Assembly (NCBI GenBank): GCA_036250195.1
Contig: JAVHZZ010000009.1
Coordinates: 40,391,824 to 40,455,823, forward strand
Direction: 5' to 3'
From: Mixophyes australis
Taxonomy: Eukaryota > Chordata > Amphibia > Anura > Limnodynastidae
Length of the DNA: 64,000 nucleotides
Positions 22,206 through 34,189 of the stretch are shown here, one piece after another. Every line of letters starts with the position of its first letter. Positions within the stretch are counted from its first letter, which is position 1. Below the pieces are notes generated by a model. The model was not told the DNA's origin. It saw nothing but the letters and a program-made list of their open reading frames with translations, and did no database searches. Made by a program: the position numbers and the translations under genes.

Positions 22206-24543
22206 TGGAGGTTGACTACCTCTTTAGTTGTCTATCTGTGTAAGCAAACATATAGTTACATATTTACATATTTAATAAGATTAAAAAACACATGGATCCA
22301 TCAAGTGTATCTATTTGTAAATTGTAATGTTGTTGATACAGAGAAATACAACGAGGCAGTTACTAACTGACCTCACAGGAGGAAATACTGTTTGATCCCC
22401 AAAATGACAATATAAATAAGTTCCAGGACCAATAGCTCCCCTGGATGTTTTCTGATAATTATGGTTACTGATGCCATTTCTTGTAAGAACGGCAGTGAAT
22501 CAATGTATTATTGTGGAAATGATTTTGTCAGCACCGCCTCCTGTGGTAAGGCATTTCACAGCTTAGCCACTGTTACAGTGACAAACTTCTTCTTATGCTC
22601 ATGGATAAGTCACTCTTTTCCATTTGCAATTGGTTTCCCCTTGTCATCTTCATAGCACTCCCATTGAAAGAAAATGTGTAATCCTTAAAACCCATACAGT
22701 TTGTGCTCTAAAAATACTTTACAGCTTCTTGCAAATAAAGATAAGCTTAGTCAGCTCCTTTTTTTTCACTGTTATACATATGCACTATTACCAGTACTGC
22801 ATGTAGTCCACCGTTGTCTGCCGGTTGTTCAGCCAAATATGTGTTTGCCTCTGAATGCAAACTTGCTATCTTCAAGCACACAAATTGGTACAAAGAGCAA
22901 AATTAGACACAATGATATAGAAAATATGCAAAAGCAGCTCTTCCAATAGTCAGCACATTGTTGACTATAACAAGCTGCCCCAATTCATATGAACACAATT
23001 ATGGCAGTGTCTTAACTCTATACAAAATGACATATCTTACTATGGACATTAGTAAATACTGTATCTGATTCTAAACTCACCCCCACACCCCCTGCAATAA
23101 TTCTAATTAATGAATTAATCAGCATCATCAGCGTCATTTATGTATTTATATAATGCCACTAATTAATCCCATATTCTCCTGGAATGAATCCTCTAGATTC
23201 GTATTTACACAATTTTATGATGCACCAGAAATGTGTTACTGAAGTGCTGTTTGTCTGGGCATTTTTAATGCACTTATCAATTAAAAGATTTCGGTTTGCA
23301 ACCCTGATCATAACATTTCCTGCATCTTGTTTTTGTTTTTTTCTTAAACATTCTTAAACATGGTCAAACAGTGTCTGTATGTAGTACTTCCCAGTAGGCT
23401 TGCAGATATCATGAAAAATTCAGATAGAAATTCATAGTACCAGCTGGAAGTAGTTCATCAAAATGAAAGAATGATTTGATGAGAATAGAAGTTTTGGGCC
23501 AAAGGCTCAAATTAATTTTCTTACACAAACAGCTATAGCCACAGTGACATAAAATGTGCCAAGTCAATCTAAGTATTAATAGCAGGAACTTTTTTTTAAC
23601 ATTCTGTACAGACTATTTTTTTTTTGCAATGTTTAAATTACTTAGGTAATGTATAAGCAATACAGGATTTTTTTTCAAACAGGGAATGTAACCAGTCATA
23701 ATAAAAGACTATGTTATAGAGAATACTACTAGTGATTCTTGTTTATAAATGCAAACATAAATCACATTTATTCTACCAGACAAAAAAAAGAGAAAGGGAT
23801 GTAAGATACAGAGGTTAACATCGCAGCCTCACAGAGCCATAGTTTCCATTACAACCAAAGCACTATCTGAATGGAGCTTGTATGTTCTCCCCATATTCGT
23901 GTGGGTTTCCTCTCACAGTCCAAAAACATACTTAATGTTACTGTAGGCCTGATTTTTGGCTAAAAAAGAGCATGGAACAGGAGCATAGTTCCGCCATATT
24001 GAAACCCAAGTAGATCTCAAGATTAATCTTGGTGTTTGTACGCTCTGCCTAAACAGTTGCCATATGTAGACAGACAGAACAGACTGCCGTATATGCTCAT
24101 TTGGTAATAAAATAAATGTACTATTATCAATAAAATCATTAATATAAATATGGATATTTGATTTTTTACATTTTATACATAGATCAATATGCTTTCAATG
24201 TCTGTACAATGTCTGTTCAATGACTGTACATACAATGCATTTTTATAGTCTATCTTACTTTCATACACATGCTCTGTGCTAGCTAGTGGCACACAGTCAT
24301 CACTATCAGATAGCAGTTATGCCTGGTCTGTAGCTGGTGCAAATGATATGTCTGAAAACCAAACATACTTACAATAAACCCAGGACTTGAATTGGCCTCA
24401 TCTGCGTCGGAAAGCCATCAGCTCTTACTGTTCATGACCTACATTGGTCCACCCCTTCCCTTCCCCATTTCGTCTCTCAAGCCTTAGGCAGCCGTAAGTG
24501 TCATTTGCATTCGGACATGAATTACATGCAACTGCATCCATGT
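22206..24543. other. no gene; SINE fragments and an unassigned repeat
   Basis: Contains a SINE 5' half on the plus strand at 23810-23945 ('gtgggtttcctctcacagtc', 'aaaaacatac') and a SINE tail scrap near 23120-23165 ('tttatataatgccact'). The segment 22450-22640 ('gatttt...caccgcctcctgtgg', 'cacagcttagccactgttac') has the look of an interspersed repeat that I cannot name. No coding region is supported. Confidence 0.5.
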
Positions 24544-24842
24544 GCATAAGGAAGCAGTTCCCAAAGTGTGCGCAGGTGCCACGGCGCTGTCACAAAGGTG
24601 CTATGGACAGGACGAAAAAAAATACTTACCAATCTAGCAGCGCCCAGGAGCCAGCATTCTCTGCACTCCTCCCTGTTCCCTTCTCACTGAATATCATCAC
24701 GCCCAACATATTCGGTTTTCGGACCCATGCAGAGAGGAGCTGGAAGAAAGAAAACAGAAGTAAAAGAAGAAAGAAGACCACGTAAGGTAAGTAAATGTAT
24801 AGAGGTTAAATTGTTATAGGAAACAGTAATGGAGGGGAAAAG

Positions 24843-25510
24843 AAAGAAGGAGGGCACAGTGTCAGCGTGAAGGGGCAGTGTGAGTGTGAAGGGGCAGTGT
24901 GAGGGTGAAGAGGCAGTTTGAGGGTGAAGGGGCAGTGTGAGCATGAAGGGGCACAGTGTAATGCTGAGGGGACAGTGTGAGCATGAAGGGGCACAGTGTG
25001 AGCATGAAGGGACACAGTGTGAGCATGAAGGGGCACAAAGTAATGGTGTAGGGGCACAGTGTGAGCGTGAAGTGGCACAGTGTGAGCATGAAGGGGCACA
25101 GTGTAATGGTGAAGGGGCACAGTGTGAGCATGAAAGGGCACACTGTGATCATGAAGGGACACAGTGTGAGCATACAGGGGCACACTGTGATCATGAAGGG
25201 ACACAGTGTGAGCATAAAGGGACACAGTGTAATGGTGAAGGGACACAGTGTAATGGTGAAGGGACACAGTGTGACCATAAAGATGCACAGTGTGAGCATG
25301 AAGGGGCACAGTGTAATGCTGAGAGGACAGTGTGAGCATGAAGGGGCACAGTGTGAGCATGAAGGGACACAGTGTGAGCATGAAGGGGCACAAAGTAATG
25401 GTGAAGGGGCACAGTGTGAGCATGAAGGGGCACAGTGTAATGGTGAACGGGCAGTGTGAGCATGAATGGGCATGGTGTGCGCATGAGGGGGCACAGTATA
25501 ATGGTGAAAG
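24843..25510. repeat. 21-bp minisatellite, about 30 units
   Basis: The unit is 'ggggcacagtgtgagcatga' plus a, with variants carrying 'gtaatggtgaa' or 'gtgatcatgaa'. Two blocks (24937-25070 and 25295-25420) repeat the same order of variants including 'gtaatgctgaggggacag' or 'gtaatgctgagaggacag', so a block duplication occurred. A 21-bp period keeps frames open, giving spurious repeated peptides on both strands (for example 25759-24806 minus). These are not genes. Confidence 0.95.
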
Positions 25511-25587
25511 ATTAAAGTGTGATGATTTTTGTACATATTGTTGTTTTATTTTGGTTGATCTTATTCCTCTTAATGATAGCTGTAAAT

Positions 25588-25735
25588 CAGGCCTGTCCAA
25601 CCTGCGGCCCTCCAGATGTTGTGAAACTACAAGCCCCAGCATGCTTTGCCGGTAGACAACCAGTTGATAGCTGGAAGCGCATGCTGGGACTTGTAGTTTC
25701 ACAACACCTGGAGGGCCGCAGGTTGGACAGGCCTG
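25588..25735. mobile_element. palindromic MITE, hAT-type
   Basis: The 148-bp foldback starts 'caggcctgtccaacctgcgg' and ends with its near-perfect complement. The 8-bp duplication CTGTAAAT flanks it (25580-25587 and 25736-25743). Arms match with few mismatches, leaving a loop around 25650. A scrap of the same family is at 56131-56156 ('tgtggaactacaagtcccag'). It is nested in the non-autonomous hAT, so it is the younger of the two. Confidence 0.93.
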
Positions 25736-25986
25736 CTGTAAATTGTTCTTTGGCAGCAATTTAATTGAAAAAAATATATAAAAATATTATTTTCCCTTGG
25801 ATTTATGTGTATTATTTTTGCAAACAATTTAATAAGTATTTCTGTTGTGACCTAAATAATTATTAGGTTATTTTGACCCAACTACTTATAGTAATTATTT
25901 TGGAGAGGTGCCTTGAAAAAATTATGGAGACCCTAAGGTGCCTCGAACTGAAAAAGGGAAAAAGTTTGGGAGCCACTGGCATAATG

Positions 25987-27418
25987 TCTATTTTGGAGCA
26001 TGTGCAGAGCTATTTCATGCAAGATACGTGCATCCAATTTGAATCAGGCCAACACAGGTAATGTTATGAATGATTAAACTTTCTGTGTAATATGTTGGTG
26101 CTGTATTCATAAAGGTTAATGATTAAAGGCTATAAAATCCCAATAATCAAGAACAAAGGTGCTAATTTTTTTAACAAACATTACTTTTTCTTGAGCATAA
26201 ATTCACAGCTATTTGTGTGTATGTGAATACATGCTTGTGCAAGTAAAAGATGCTAATAAAACAAATATGTTTATAAATGTTTGCAATGTAATTAAGCCTT
26301 GTATAAGATAAAAGCAGTATTTTAGCTTTTAGTTGATGTTAAAATCTATGCTTTTAATGTTGTGACTAGGTTGCCCCCTGCTGGTACAAGTGAAAGTAGC
26401 AAGCTTGAATACATTTTTTCTCAGCTCAATCTAAATAAGAAAGGGGATATCTACTCAGGCGGTGTTTACATGAATTGCATTAAATAGATATATCATAGCA
26501 GAATGTAATATATCATGTGAAACTTAAATATATAGCTGGCATAATTATGTAGTAGAGAACTTTATGTGCTCTTACTTTGTGTGTTTTTTTTTAAGATATA
26601 TACTACAAGATTTTTGGGACCTACTGAAGGATTTTCAGAAACAGAAAATTTGGAAATTGTCGATAATATGGATTTACGTTAAGGATCAGCTACACTTGGA
26701 TGCAGTCACAATTGTGACAGTGGAAATGTCGGCAGTTAACCTGTCGACATGAAAATATCGGCAAGCTAAATGCCGACACTTCCATTGTGGGGATGCCTGA
26801 AAATGTCGATAGTGTGATTGTCGACATTCACAATGTCTACATGAAAAGATCAATACTGGTGGGATCGGCAGCTATCCCACTGTCACTGTATTTCCACTGT
26901 CGAAATTTAATGATCTTCCCGCTACATTTACCTTTGTGGCCAAGAAACTGGCACCCTTGTAGTATATTTAATATTGCACAATTTCTACACAAAATTGCTG
27001 AATTTTTTTTTTGCATTGCAATAAAACACAAAAATCAGAAGCATTTTGATATAGCCTCTTCTGCACAGAAATCCTTAAAAGAGCCAGACAAAATTATTGC
27101 CAACTTTTAGAAGTATTATTAGGAATTATAATATTGGACATTGGAATATAGGTTGCTTTATTTTACTTGGCGCTCTGAAGCAAACAATATATAAATCGCT
27201 GTGTGACACATAGTAATTTAAGTAATGTTTGTTTCAGAGCACCAAACAATCGTTTTGTTTTTTTTGCACATACACACTTGATTGTCCTGGTTACCCTCTC
27301 TCAAATGATTTTGTTCACTTTTAATTTCATTACATTAAAGGAGCACACCTTAGTTTCACTGACTCTTATTTTCGATGGGACTTGGTCCTGCAACTAGCGG
27401 AGATTACATTAGTTTGCA
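25987..27418. other. no gene; ATGTCGAC-rich repeat at 26690-26905
   Basis: The part at 26690-26905 repeats words of the type 'aatgtcgac', 'atgtcggc' and their complements ('tgtcgacatg', 'ttgtcgacattc'), with 'gacagtggaaat' and 'atttccactgtc' facing each other, so it behaves like a decayed foldback element. Open frames here are short. The rest is AT-rich without recognisable content. Confidence 0.5.
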
Positions 27419-28300
27419 GACCCGTAACTGGACATTGTAGTGCCCTGGGCAAGACAAAAGACTGGTCCCCCCCCCATCCCAGCACATCTTGGTGGGAGTA
27501 GACGCTGCCTCTCAGTGTGAATGCACCACCGAAGGGAATGTGCCTAGACCTTTGTTGCCATTCTCCAACACTCTGCTGTGCCCTCCTACCTTTTTGTTCC
27601 GCTGCTGATGGTGTCTTAAATTCAGTTGCTGCTTGGCTAGATCCTGAAATGTTGGGGTCCTGTTTGGAAAAGAGATATCTACTATTCATCTCCTGGAAAC
27701 TTGAGCAGTGAGTGAACAACATAGACCCTCTGCCCTCCTCAAGCAGACGGATAATAAATCAGTAGATTTTTTGTTTAATAACAGGCTTTCCAACCAATCA
27801 GCCCCAGAATTTAATTAATAGTATGTACATTTAATAAATATGCTTATTTCCCCATATTGTTTCGGCATTACATTAAATTGCTAGCACCCATGTCTAACAA
27901 GTAGGTCTCCTTACTCCCAACCAGACCTAACAATAAATTAGTAGCATTCCCATTTAATAAACATACTTATTTCTCTTCAACCAGTCAGACATTAAATTAT
28001 TAGCATTCCCATGTATTAAACAATCTTTTCCCTCCTCACTAATCCCGACATTAAATTAATAACATTTCCATTTAATTAACAGACCTATTTCAGCCCTCAC
28101 CAGCCCCAACAGTAAATTAAAAACATCCCCATTTAATAAACAGACATGTCCCCTCTCACCAATCTCAGTGTGAAATTAATTACATTCACATTTAATAAGA
28201 ATAATTTCACCCTTCACCAGCCTTGACATAAATAATTAGCATCCACATTTACTGCAAAGGCCTATTTCCTCCATCAGCCTTAAATTTATGGCTTACAACC
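27419..28300. mobile_element. decayed transposon segment with ~60-bp degenerate array
   Basis: The segment starts 'cagacccgtaactggacatt', a start also seen in complement near 41357-41382 ('gcactaaaatgtctagttat'), so it is a dispersed element end. 27600-27680 is homologous to 29910-29975 ('gctgctggtgtcttta...tgctggaggccct' in the second). 27770-28290 is a degenerate tandem array of about eight ~60-bp units with the core 'attaaattaatagcattccc' and 'atttaataaacagacctatt'. A right terminus was not found. No coding sequence. Confidence 0.6.
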
Positions 28301-28466
28301 TTCTCCAATTTGCTCTGTGACCAGTATGCCATGCAACTTTAACTTCTAGCACTAGGTGTAGTATACTACCCTTTTTATAATCCCCACAGTTCCAATCGAC
28401 CAATCCTCAGAACAACAGACAACACAATACAATACCAGATAACAATAACCTACCTTAAATGGGGGT

Positions 28467-28818
28467 CTGACTGTTAGATCCTGTAACAGGGAAGCACCTC
28501 ATAGGCTTACCTTTAATGGGTAACTCAAAGGCCTCTAAGAGGAGTGAGGTACTATAGTGCGAATAACTAAACCCTGACATGGTGAACATGAATCTGTGAT
28601 TCCAAACAGAGTGGTAATCCTGAATGTTTGATAAAAGTGACCTGCTAGAATTGCCCCCTTAACAGCAGAAATAATAGTGTCGCCTTTGAAAGTCGCATTC
28701 ATCTGCGGTGCTGGGATGTTGATTGGTCGCAATTCTAGCAGGTCACTTTTAGCAAACAGGCCCCCTTTACAGGTAAGCCATTGAGGTGCTTCCCTGTTAC
28801 AGGATCTAAGAGTTGGGT
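28467..28818. repeat. imperfect foldback (inverted repeat) element
   Basis: The outer arm 28473-28513 ('gatcctgtaacagggaagca', 'cctcataggcttacctttaa') is complementary to 28773-28805. An inner pair, 28628-28655 ('gtttgataaaagtgacctgc') and 28731-28758, is also complementary. About 110 bp of the left arm have no partner on the right, so one arm lost sequence. It is probably a MITE; target duplications are not clear. Confidence 0.7.
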
Positions 28819-29203
28819 TAAGTGTTGTCAGAGTATAGTTAATCGGTGTAATGACTACAACCGTCTAAGAGACCACTACAAAATGGCCACCAGGGGTTTA
28901 AAGGCTAATGGGGCCAGAGCAGGCACAGTCTCACAATAATAGGGCTCCTTCCTACTGATGCCAGGCCAAAGTGTGCCTCCACAGACCTAGTGTATGAATT
29001 AACATTGGCCACAGGCTGTGCCTGATTAACTGTTTCCCACAAGTGACTCACTGCTGCACCCCACAATAAATTAAGAGGATCCCACAATCTAAAATAATGT
29101 GCCCATCTAAGTACTGCATGAACTTAGTGCCCAAATATGTGCCTAAGAGCCTTGTGCTCGACATAGGCGACAGTGGTTATGAAAGCAGAGTATGGGAACC
29201 ATA
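28819..29203. other. no gene recognised
   Basis: No coding potential or repeat boundary was detected between the foldback element and the hAT-like element at 29212. Confidence 0.4.
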
Positions 29204-30016
29204 CTTACCAGCAGGGCCGGACTGGGACTAAGAATCAGCCCTGGCATTTAAATTACACAGGCCCACCTGAGGCCCAGTAGGAAAGAAATTGTGTGCCGCC
29301 GCACAGCGGCGGCGCCGAAAAGGGCGTGGCCACATTGTGGTGTGGGTGTGGCCAACATGGGGCATTGATACATACATTATAATAAAACATTACATTTATC
29401 ACACCCTCCCATCCACATCACGCCATCTCCCCAGACACATTATGACACCCCCAGCCCACTGTACTTATCTATGCTTCTGGTGCTGCTGACATCCATCAGC
29501 ATAGAGTGAGCAGGGAAGCTCTTAGTCTCACGAGATTACCACATCTTGTGAGACTTAGAGCTCCTCGGCTTGCTCTGCAGGCTGTGTCCTGTCCAGGGAC
29601 TGGGAGCAGCTATCCGCTCATTCCTCCTAACCAGAGCTGGATTAACGCTCGGTGGGCACGGGGTATTTAAGACAGGGGGTCCCTATTATGTAACATGGTT
29701 ATCATATTAGACAAAATGTTAGACAAATACACAGGCAATACTGTGTGCAATACTGTTAGTTGCACGCAGCTTTGCCTTCACAAGCAGTACAGTGTGAAGT
29801 GGGACTTACCTCCCAACTGTCCTTGTAGTCGGACCAAATCTCACTAAACGAGACAGTCACCAAAATTTGGGAATTCCCCACCAGTGTTCTTGTCACTTTC
29901 ACCACCTGTGGCTGCTGGTGTCTTTAGTAGCTGCTTGTCTGGATCCTCGAATGCTGGAGGCCCTATTTTGAAAAAAAAAATGGGTACATGTAATTTAGAA
30001 ACCTCCAACCAGCCCT

Positions 30017-30206
30017 GGGGGTAAATGTATCATACCCCGGTTTTCTCAACTCGCGGGAGATCGTAGTCTTCGCAGCTTAAATTTAAAGCGGCGCTGCCTT
30101 GTAAAGGGAGGTTTCCCTTTACAAGGCAGCGCCGCTTTAAATTTAAGCTGCGAAGATGCCGATCTCCCGCGAGTTGAGAAAACCGGGGTATGACACATTT
30201 ACCCCC
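30017..30206. mobile_element. palindromic MITE
   Basis: The 190-bp near-perfect palindrome starts 'gggggtaaatgtatcatacc' and ends in its complement ('ggggtatgacacatttaccc'). The arms also contain 'gcggcgctgccttgtaaagg'. The centre is near 30110. It interrupts a segment that is continuous in the homologous region at 27600-27800. I could not fix the target duplication. Confidence 0.88.
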
Positions 30207-30540
30207 CGGTGTTTAATCAATGCAACCCATGTTTTATAATTAGGCCTCCCTCCAGACTAAACATTAAAATACTAGCATTCACGTTTAATAAACCTATATA
30301 CCTCCCTCCAAACAACCCCAACAATAAATTAAATCGCATTTACGTTTAAGAAATATACCTATTTCCCACAACCATCACTGTCATTAAATAATTCCTATTC
30401 ACATTTAAAAATAGACGTTATTTTTTTCCCAAACAGCCCCACTTTCAATTAATAGCCCCCAAAACATATTATGCCACAATAGTGCCCCAGTTCGTACAAT
30501 AGTACGCCCAAATGATATTTGTCTCTTATTTCCCCCCCCA

Positions 30541-30872
30541 GTGGCATACTGTTTCTTATTATTCCCCCCTTCCCCGAGTGGCATACTGTCATGTCTCTTA
30601 TCCCCCCCCCCAGTGGCATACTGTCATGTCTCTTATCCCCCCCCCCCAGTGGCATACTGTCATGTCTCTTATTCCCCCCCCCAGTGGCATACTGTCATGT
30701 CTCTTATTCCCCCCCCCAGTGGCATACTGTTTCTTATTACCCTCCCCCCCAAGTGGCATACTGTCTTGTGTCTCATTTCCCCCCCCCAGTGACATACTGT
30801 TTCTTATTATCCCCCCCCCAGTGGCATACTGTCTTGTCTCTTATTTCCCCCACCGTGGCATCCTTTCACTTC
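30541..30872. repeat. C-rich ~36-bp tandem array, about 9 units
   Basis: The word 'gtggcatactgt' recurs at about 30541, 30578, 30613, 30649, 30684, 30719, 30753 and 30822, separated by C-runs of 7-11 and 'catgtctcttatt' or 'ttcttatta'. Length variation lies mainly in the C-runs. Several overlapping open frames through it are artefacts. Confidence 0.93.
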
Positions 30873-31236
30873 TCCCCATTTTCTATGTACAATCCTCCTC
30901 CCCCCCTTTATTGTACTCACCTGCATGTCTCTACTCGTTTCCGCTGTCGTCTGCCTTTTTCTGCTGTCCGCTCCTCAGACAGCTGCAGGACCCGGCCAGG
31001 ACATGTAGCGCTGCGCGCGGCACATTTCCTCTGGTGGCTGGTTCCTGGGGAGGAGCCAGCCACCAGGAAGCCTGTCAGTGACAGGCTGTACGACTCTGAC
31101 TGCCCTGGACGTGATCATGTGAGTATACAAATGCTCACATGATCGCTGCGCAGGGGACCGGACCGGCCCAACTGACCATCGGCCCTTCTGGCAAATGCCA
31201 GAAGTGCCAGATGGCCAGTCCGCCCCTGCTTACCAG

Positions 31237-34189
31237 CTCTGCACAGGAAACAGACCTTCTTCGAAGCGTTTTCGCCTTTCCAAACCCTCCATCCGGCGTC
31301 GCCTCTTCTCCTATTTGGTGCTTCACTTTGAAGAAAATCTGTTATATTCAATCCATCTTGGCTTCCTTCTGTTGCTTGCAGAGGGCTCTTCTTTCTCTTC
31401 TTTCAGTGTCTCTCTTCTTCTATGTTTGCACTCCATTGCCTTTTCTTCTGTCTTCTCTTCTCCGCCGCCAGCTGTCTTATCTCTTCCACTTCCTGTACTG
31501 CTCTGAACGGACCAGTAAAGGTCTACCTGTACCTGCTACCAAATATTAAGTATTGTCTGCCAAAAATTTAGAGATTTTTTTTTTTTATTTAAAAGGATAC
31601 ACAGTATTAAATTCAGAATAAAAAACAAAGGTTCTGTATCAATAGGGAATAAATTGTGAAGACCAAATATATTTGTTAATTTCATTTTATGCTTTAGAGG
31701 AAATTTTGAGTTATTTGAAAAGAGTGCAAAGAAGAATTTGGCCTTAAGTTTTCCCAGTCTTATACCAACTACAGATACAGCAGAATGAATTGACCTTTGT
31801 CATCCCAGCTACATTCATAGACTACAAATTAAGCAAAATGCAAAAGTAAAAATTCAGTGCAGAATAGCATTCCGCAGAACATCAAAGCAAAAGCAGAAAT
31901 TGAAGATTGTTGCCGGACATCATACAAAACATTTGCCACAAATCTCGCTTTGTGCAAAATTTCACTACAATTTCCCTTTCCTGTAATAAGAAGAATATGT
32001 CTGGTCTTACAGTGTGGTAATATTTGTGCTCTAAGAGATGCATCATCTACAGGAAAAGTAATTGTTCTTCTATTAAACAGCCAAACATTCATACTCTCAT
32101 TTTTTTGCCTTACTTTCCTTAATGAATCAGGCGCGGTATGTCCACACAGCAGTTGTAAGTCTACTGAATTTAATTATGGAAATGTTTAGTTGTATTTTAT
32201 ATTCTACAGTATGTACTGAAGCTCTATCTTTTGTTTTGCTTTCATTTAACAGGTAGAATTGACTGATGCTCTCAAGCAATTTATTTCCCATAATTGAAGA
32301 CGAGTAACAATATTGCAACCAGGAGTTACCTGCATTTCCTTTTCAACGTATTATAGCTTCTCCAATTTCAGAGCAATAGCAGGGAGTTAACGTTATCATT
32401 GTACCATCTAGTCACTGCTAGGACTGGACTAATGCTACTAAGAAAAATTCATCCATTGTTTATGTGGCTTTAGTGACCAGAATGAGAGTTTGTTTAATAT
32501 CAGAAGTATGTGTATACAACATAGAAGGACGGTTTCCCTGTAGTGTGTAAAGAAATTGCGCTTCTGTAACTGTAATGATGTTTATTCCTTCACACAGGGA
32601 AACATCCATCTGCAGTGTTTTACAGTATCTTCTTGTATTTGCACTTCTCCCCTTATCATACATTTTATCTATCATGATTTCCCTCCAAGAGGGAAAAACA
32701 GAATTTTTGCTGCCTGCTGGGACTCAGACCTCCTGGAGTGTAAACAATAGCTAATCTTGCTACCTTGATTCTCACCACACAAGATTCAGTGTGCCCCAAT
32801 CCCTTTCTCAATCTTATACATCTGTATCTTGTCCCCATGTAACCTTCGAATCACATAGCACTTCTAGATAACAATCTGGTCCTATCGTCTTCATTTAAAG
32901 ATCACTCTGCAGTTACAATTCAATTCTTGTGTAATGATAAAAAAAATCATTACTGTTATTAACACATTTATGCCACAAGATCCTCATTACATCACTTTCC
33001 AGTGGCATGTTAATACAGCATTGGAACATTTCAATATTCTTAAAAACTATTGGGCTAAAAGTTTATGCACTGTAAAGCAGCACTAGGCAGAGAGAAATAG
33101 TTCATAGCAGCAGCAGTAATGGTTATGTAAAGTCACAGAATGTTTGTGCCCGCCTGTCAGATAAGGACACATTGATCTGTCTAGTCTGTCCATTAAGGAT
33201 ATTTTTAGTTATTGGTTTATTCTTTGCAGTGAAAGAGTTTACACCAAGCATATATTTGCTGACAAATTATTCCAAGCATGTACTCTTTCTGCAAAATAAT
33301 ATTTATGACATCATTCATGTGACTGTACAGGTACATTTGTCTCAACATTTATTCAATTAATATATTAAGAAGGTAGATGTGGATTAGGTGGCAGGCCAGT
33401 GACCCTGAACCGATCAGTTAATTGAACTATATTGGTAGTGAGACGGGGAGAAGAATAATGCATTTTAGATGGGAAAACTGTATGTTATGCTTCATCAATA
33501 TGATATTTTACAAGAGGGTGGCGTATCCACAATTTTTTAATAATCAATATATCATTCATACATTTAAATCATACTTATTAAAAAAGTATTAACATGAATG
33601 AGGTGATGCAGGAGAGTTACAAAAATCATATTGTACACATTAACCAATTTTGGAAGGGAATTAATAGTTAATTAATTTTCACTGTACAGATGGTGCTGGG
33701 AAAAGCAACTATAATATAATGTCAAATATTCTTTATTGTGAGTGATTGATTCAGTTTTTTGGATAATACTCATTTTTACTGTAAATCAAATATTCATGAT
33801 TTGTAAAAGTGGAACAGTCAGCTGAAAGTTCTGCCTACTTTCAAATGTACTATTTTAATTCTAATGTACTGCTCATTTGAACTTTATTTAGCTATTACTT
33901 AGTTCAGTAAATAATAGGTATATAGTTGGTGTCTGATTTTCCCATTATTTTCTAACATATTGTGCACTCTCCCTCTCTACAACAACCACTGCAAAACACA
34001 ATTATATTCTGTACTTTTCCTTAGTGCCATTAGCTATCTAGGTGTAGAAATTCACACAATTTCTAATGAACTAATCATGAGTCAGTCTGTCCACTTACTC
34101 TATTTTGTGCCATTTTTATTGTAAAGCCACAGTATACAGCTATCGAACGTTAAGTGTATGCAATAGAACATTGCTGTTGTTAATCACTT
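31237..34189. other. no gene recognised
   Basis: No exon, RNA gene or bounded repeat is supported in about 2.9 kb of mostly AT-rich sequence. 31237-31560 is more GC-rich and pyrimidine-biased and may belong to the older repeat in which the 29212-31228 element landed. Confidence 0.45.

Larger units (their letters stand above)
24552..25978. mobile_element. non-autonomous hAT with internal 21-bp minisatellite
   Basis: It is bounded by 'gcataagg' (24544-24551) and 'gcataatg' (25979-25986), 7 of 8 bases equal. The left end 'gcagttcccaaagtgtgcg' and right end 'aaagtttgggagccactg' match those of the element at 16150-19288, as do the adjacent 'cacggcgctgtcac', 'acttaccaatc' and 'aataagtatttctgt(c/t)gtgacc' segments. 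The middle is a different tandem array (24843-25510), and a 148-bp MITE sits near the right end (25588-25735). It has no transposase. Confidence 0.9.
29212..31228. mobile_element. non-autonomous hAT-like element with nested repeats
   Basis: The perfect 8-bp duplication CTTACCAG (29204-29211 and 31229-31236) bounds it; ends are 'cagggccggactgggac' and, read inward from the right, 'caggggcggactggcc'. Inside are a block homologous to 27550-28290 (29890-30460), a foldback MITE that splits this block (30017-30206) and a C-rich tandem array (30541-30872). It has no transposase. It is the third short hAT-type element in the window with an internal array. Confidence 0.87.

Noticed and set aside
24806..25759. 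A 317-codon minus-strand frame and matching plus-strand frames
   Set aside because: The period of the array is 21 bp, which preserves frame; the peptides are a Pro/His/Thr-type or Gly/His-type repeat with no family features.
30512..31142. Overlapping plus-strand frames of about 190-207 codons
   Set aside because: They cross the C-rich tandem array and the end of a non-autonomous element and have no domain or conserved start.
31237..34189. Possible host exon in the 3-kb stretch without clear repeats
   Set aside because: No frame over about 136 codons, no domain text and no convincing splice-site-bounded frame were seen.
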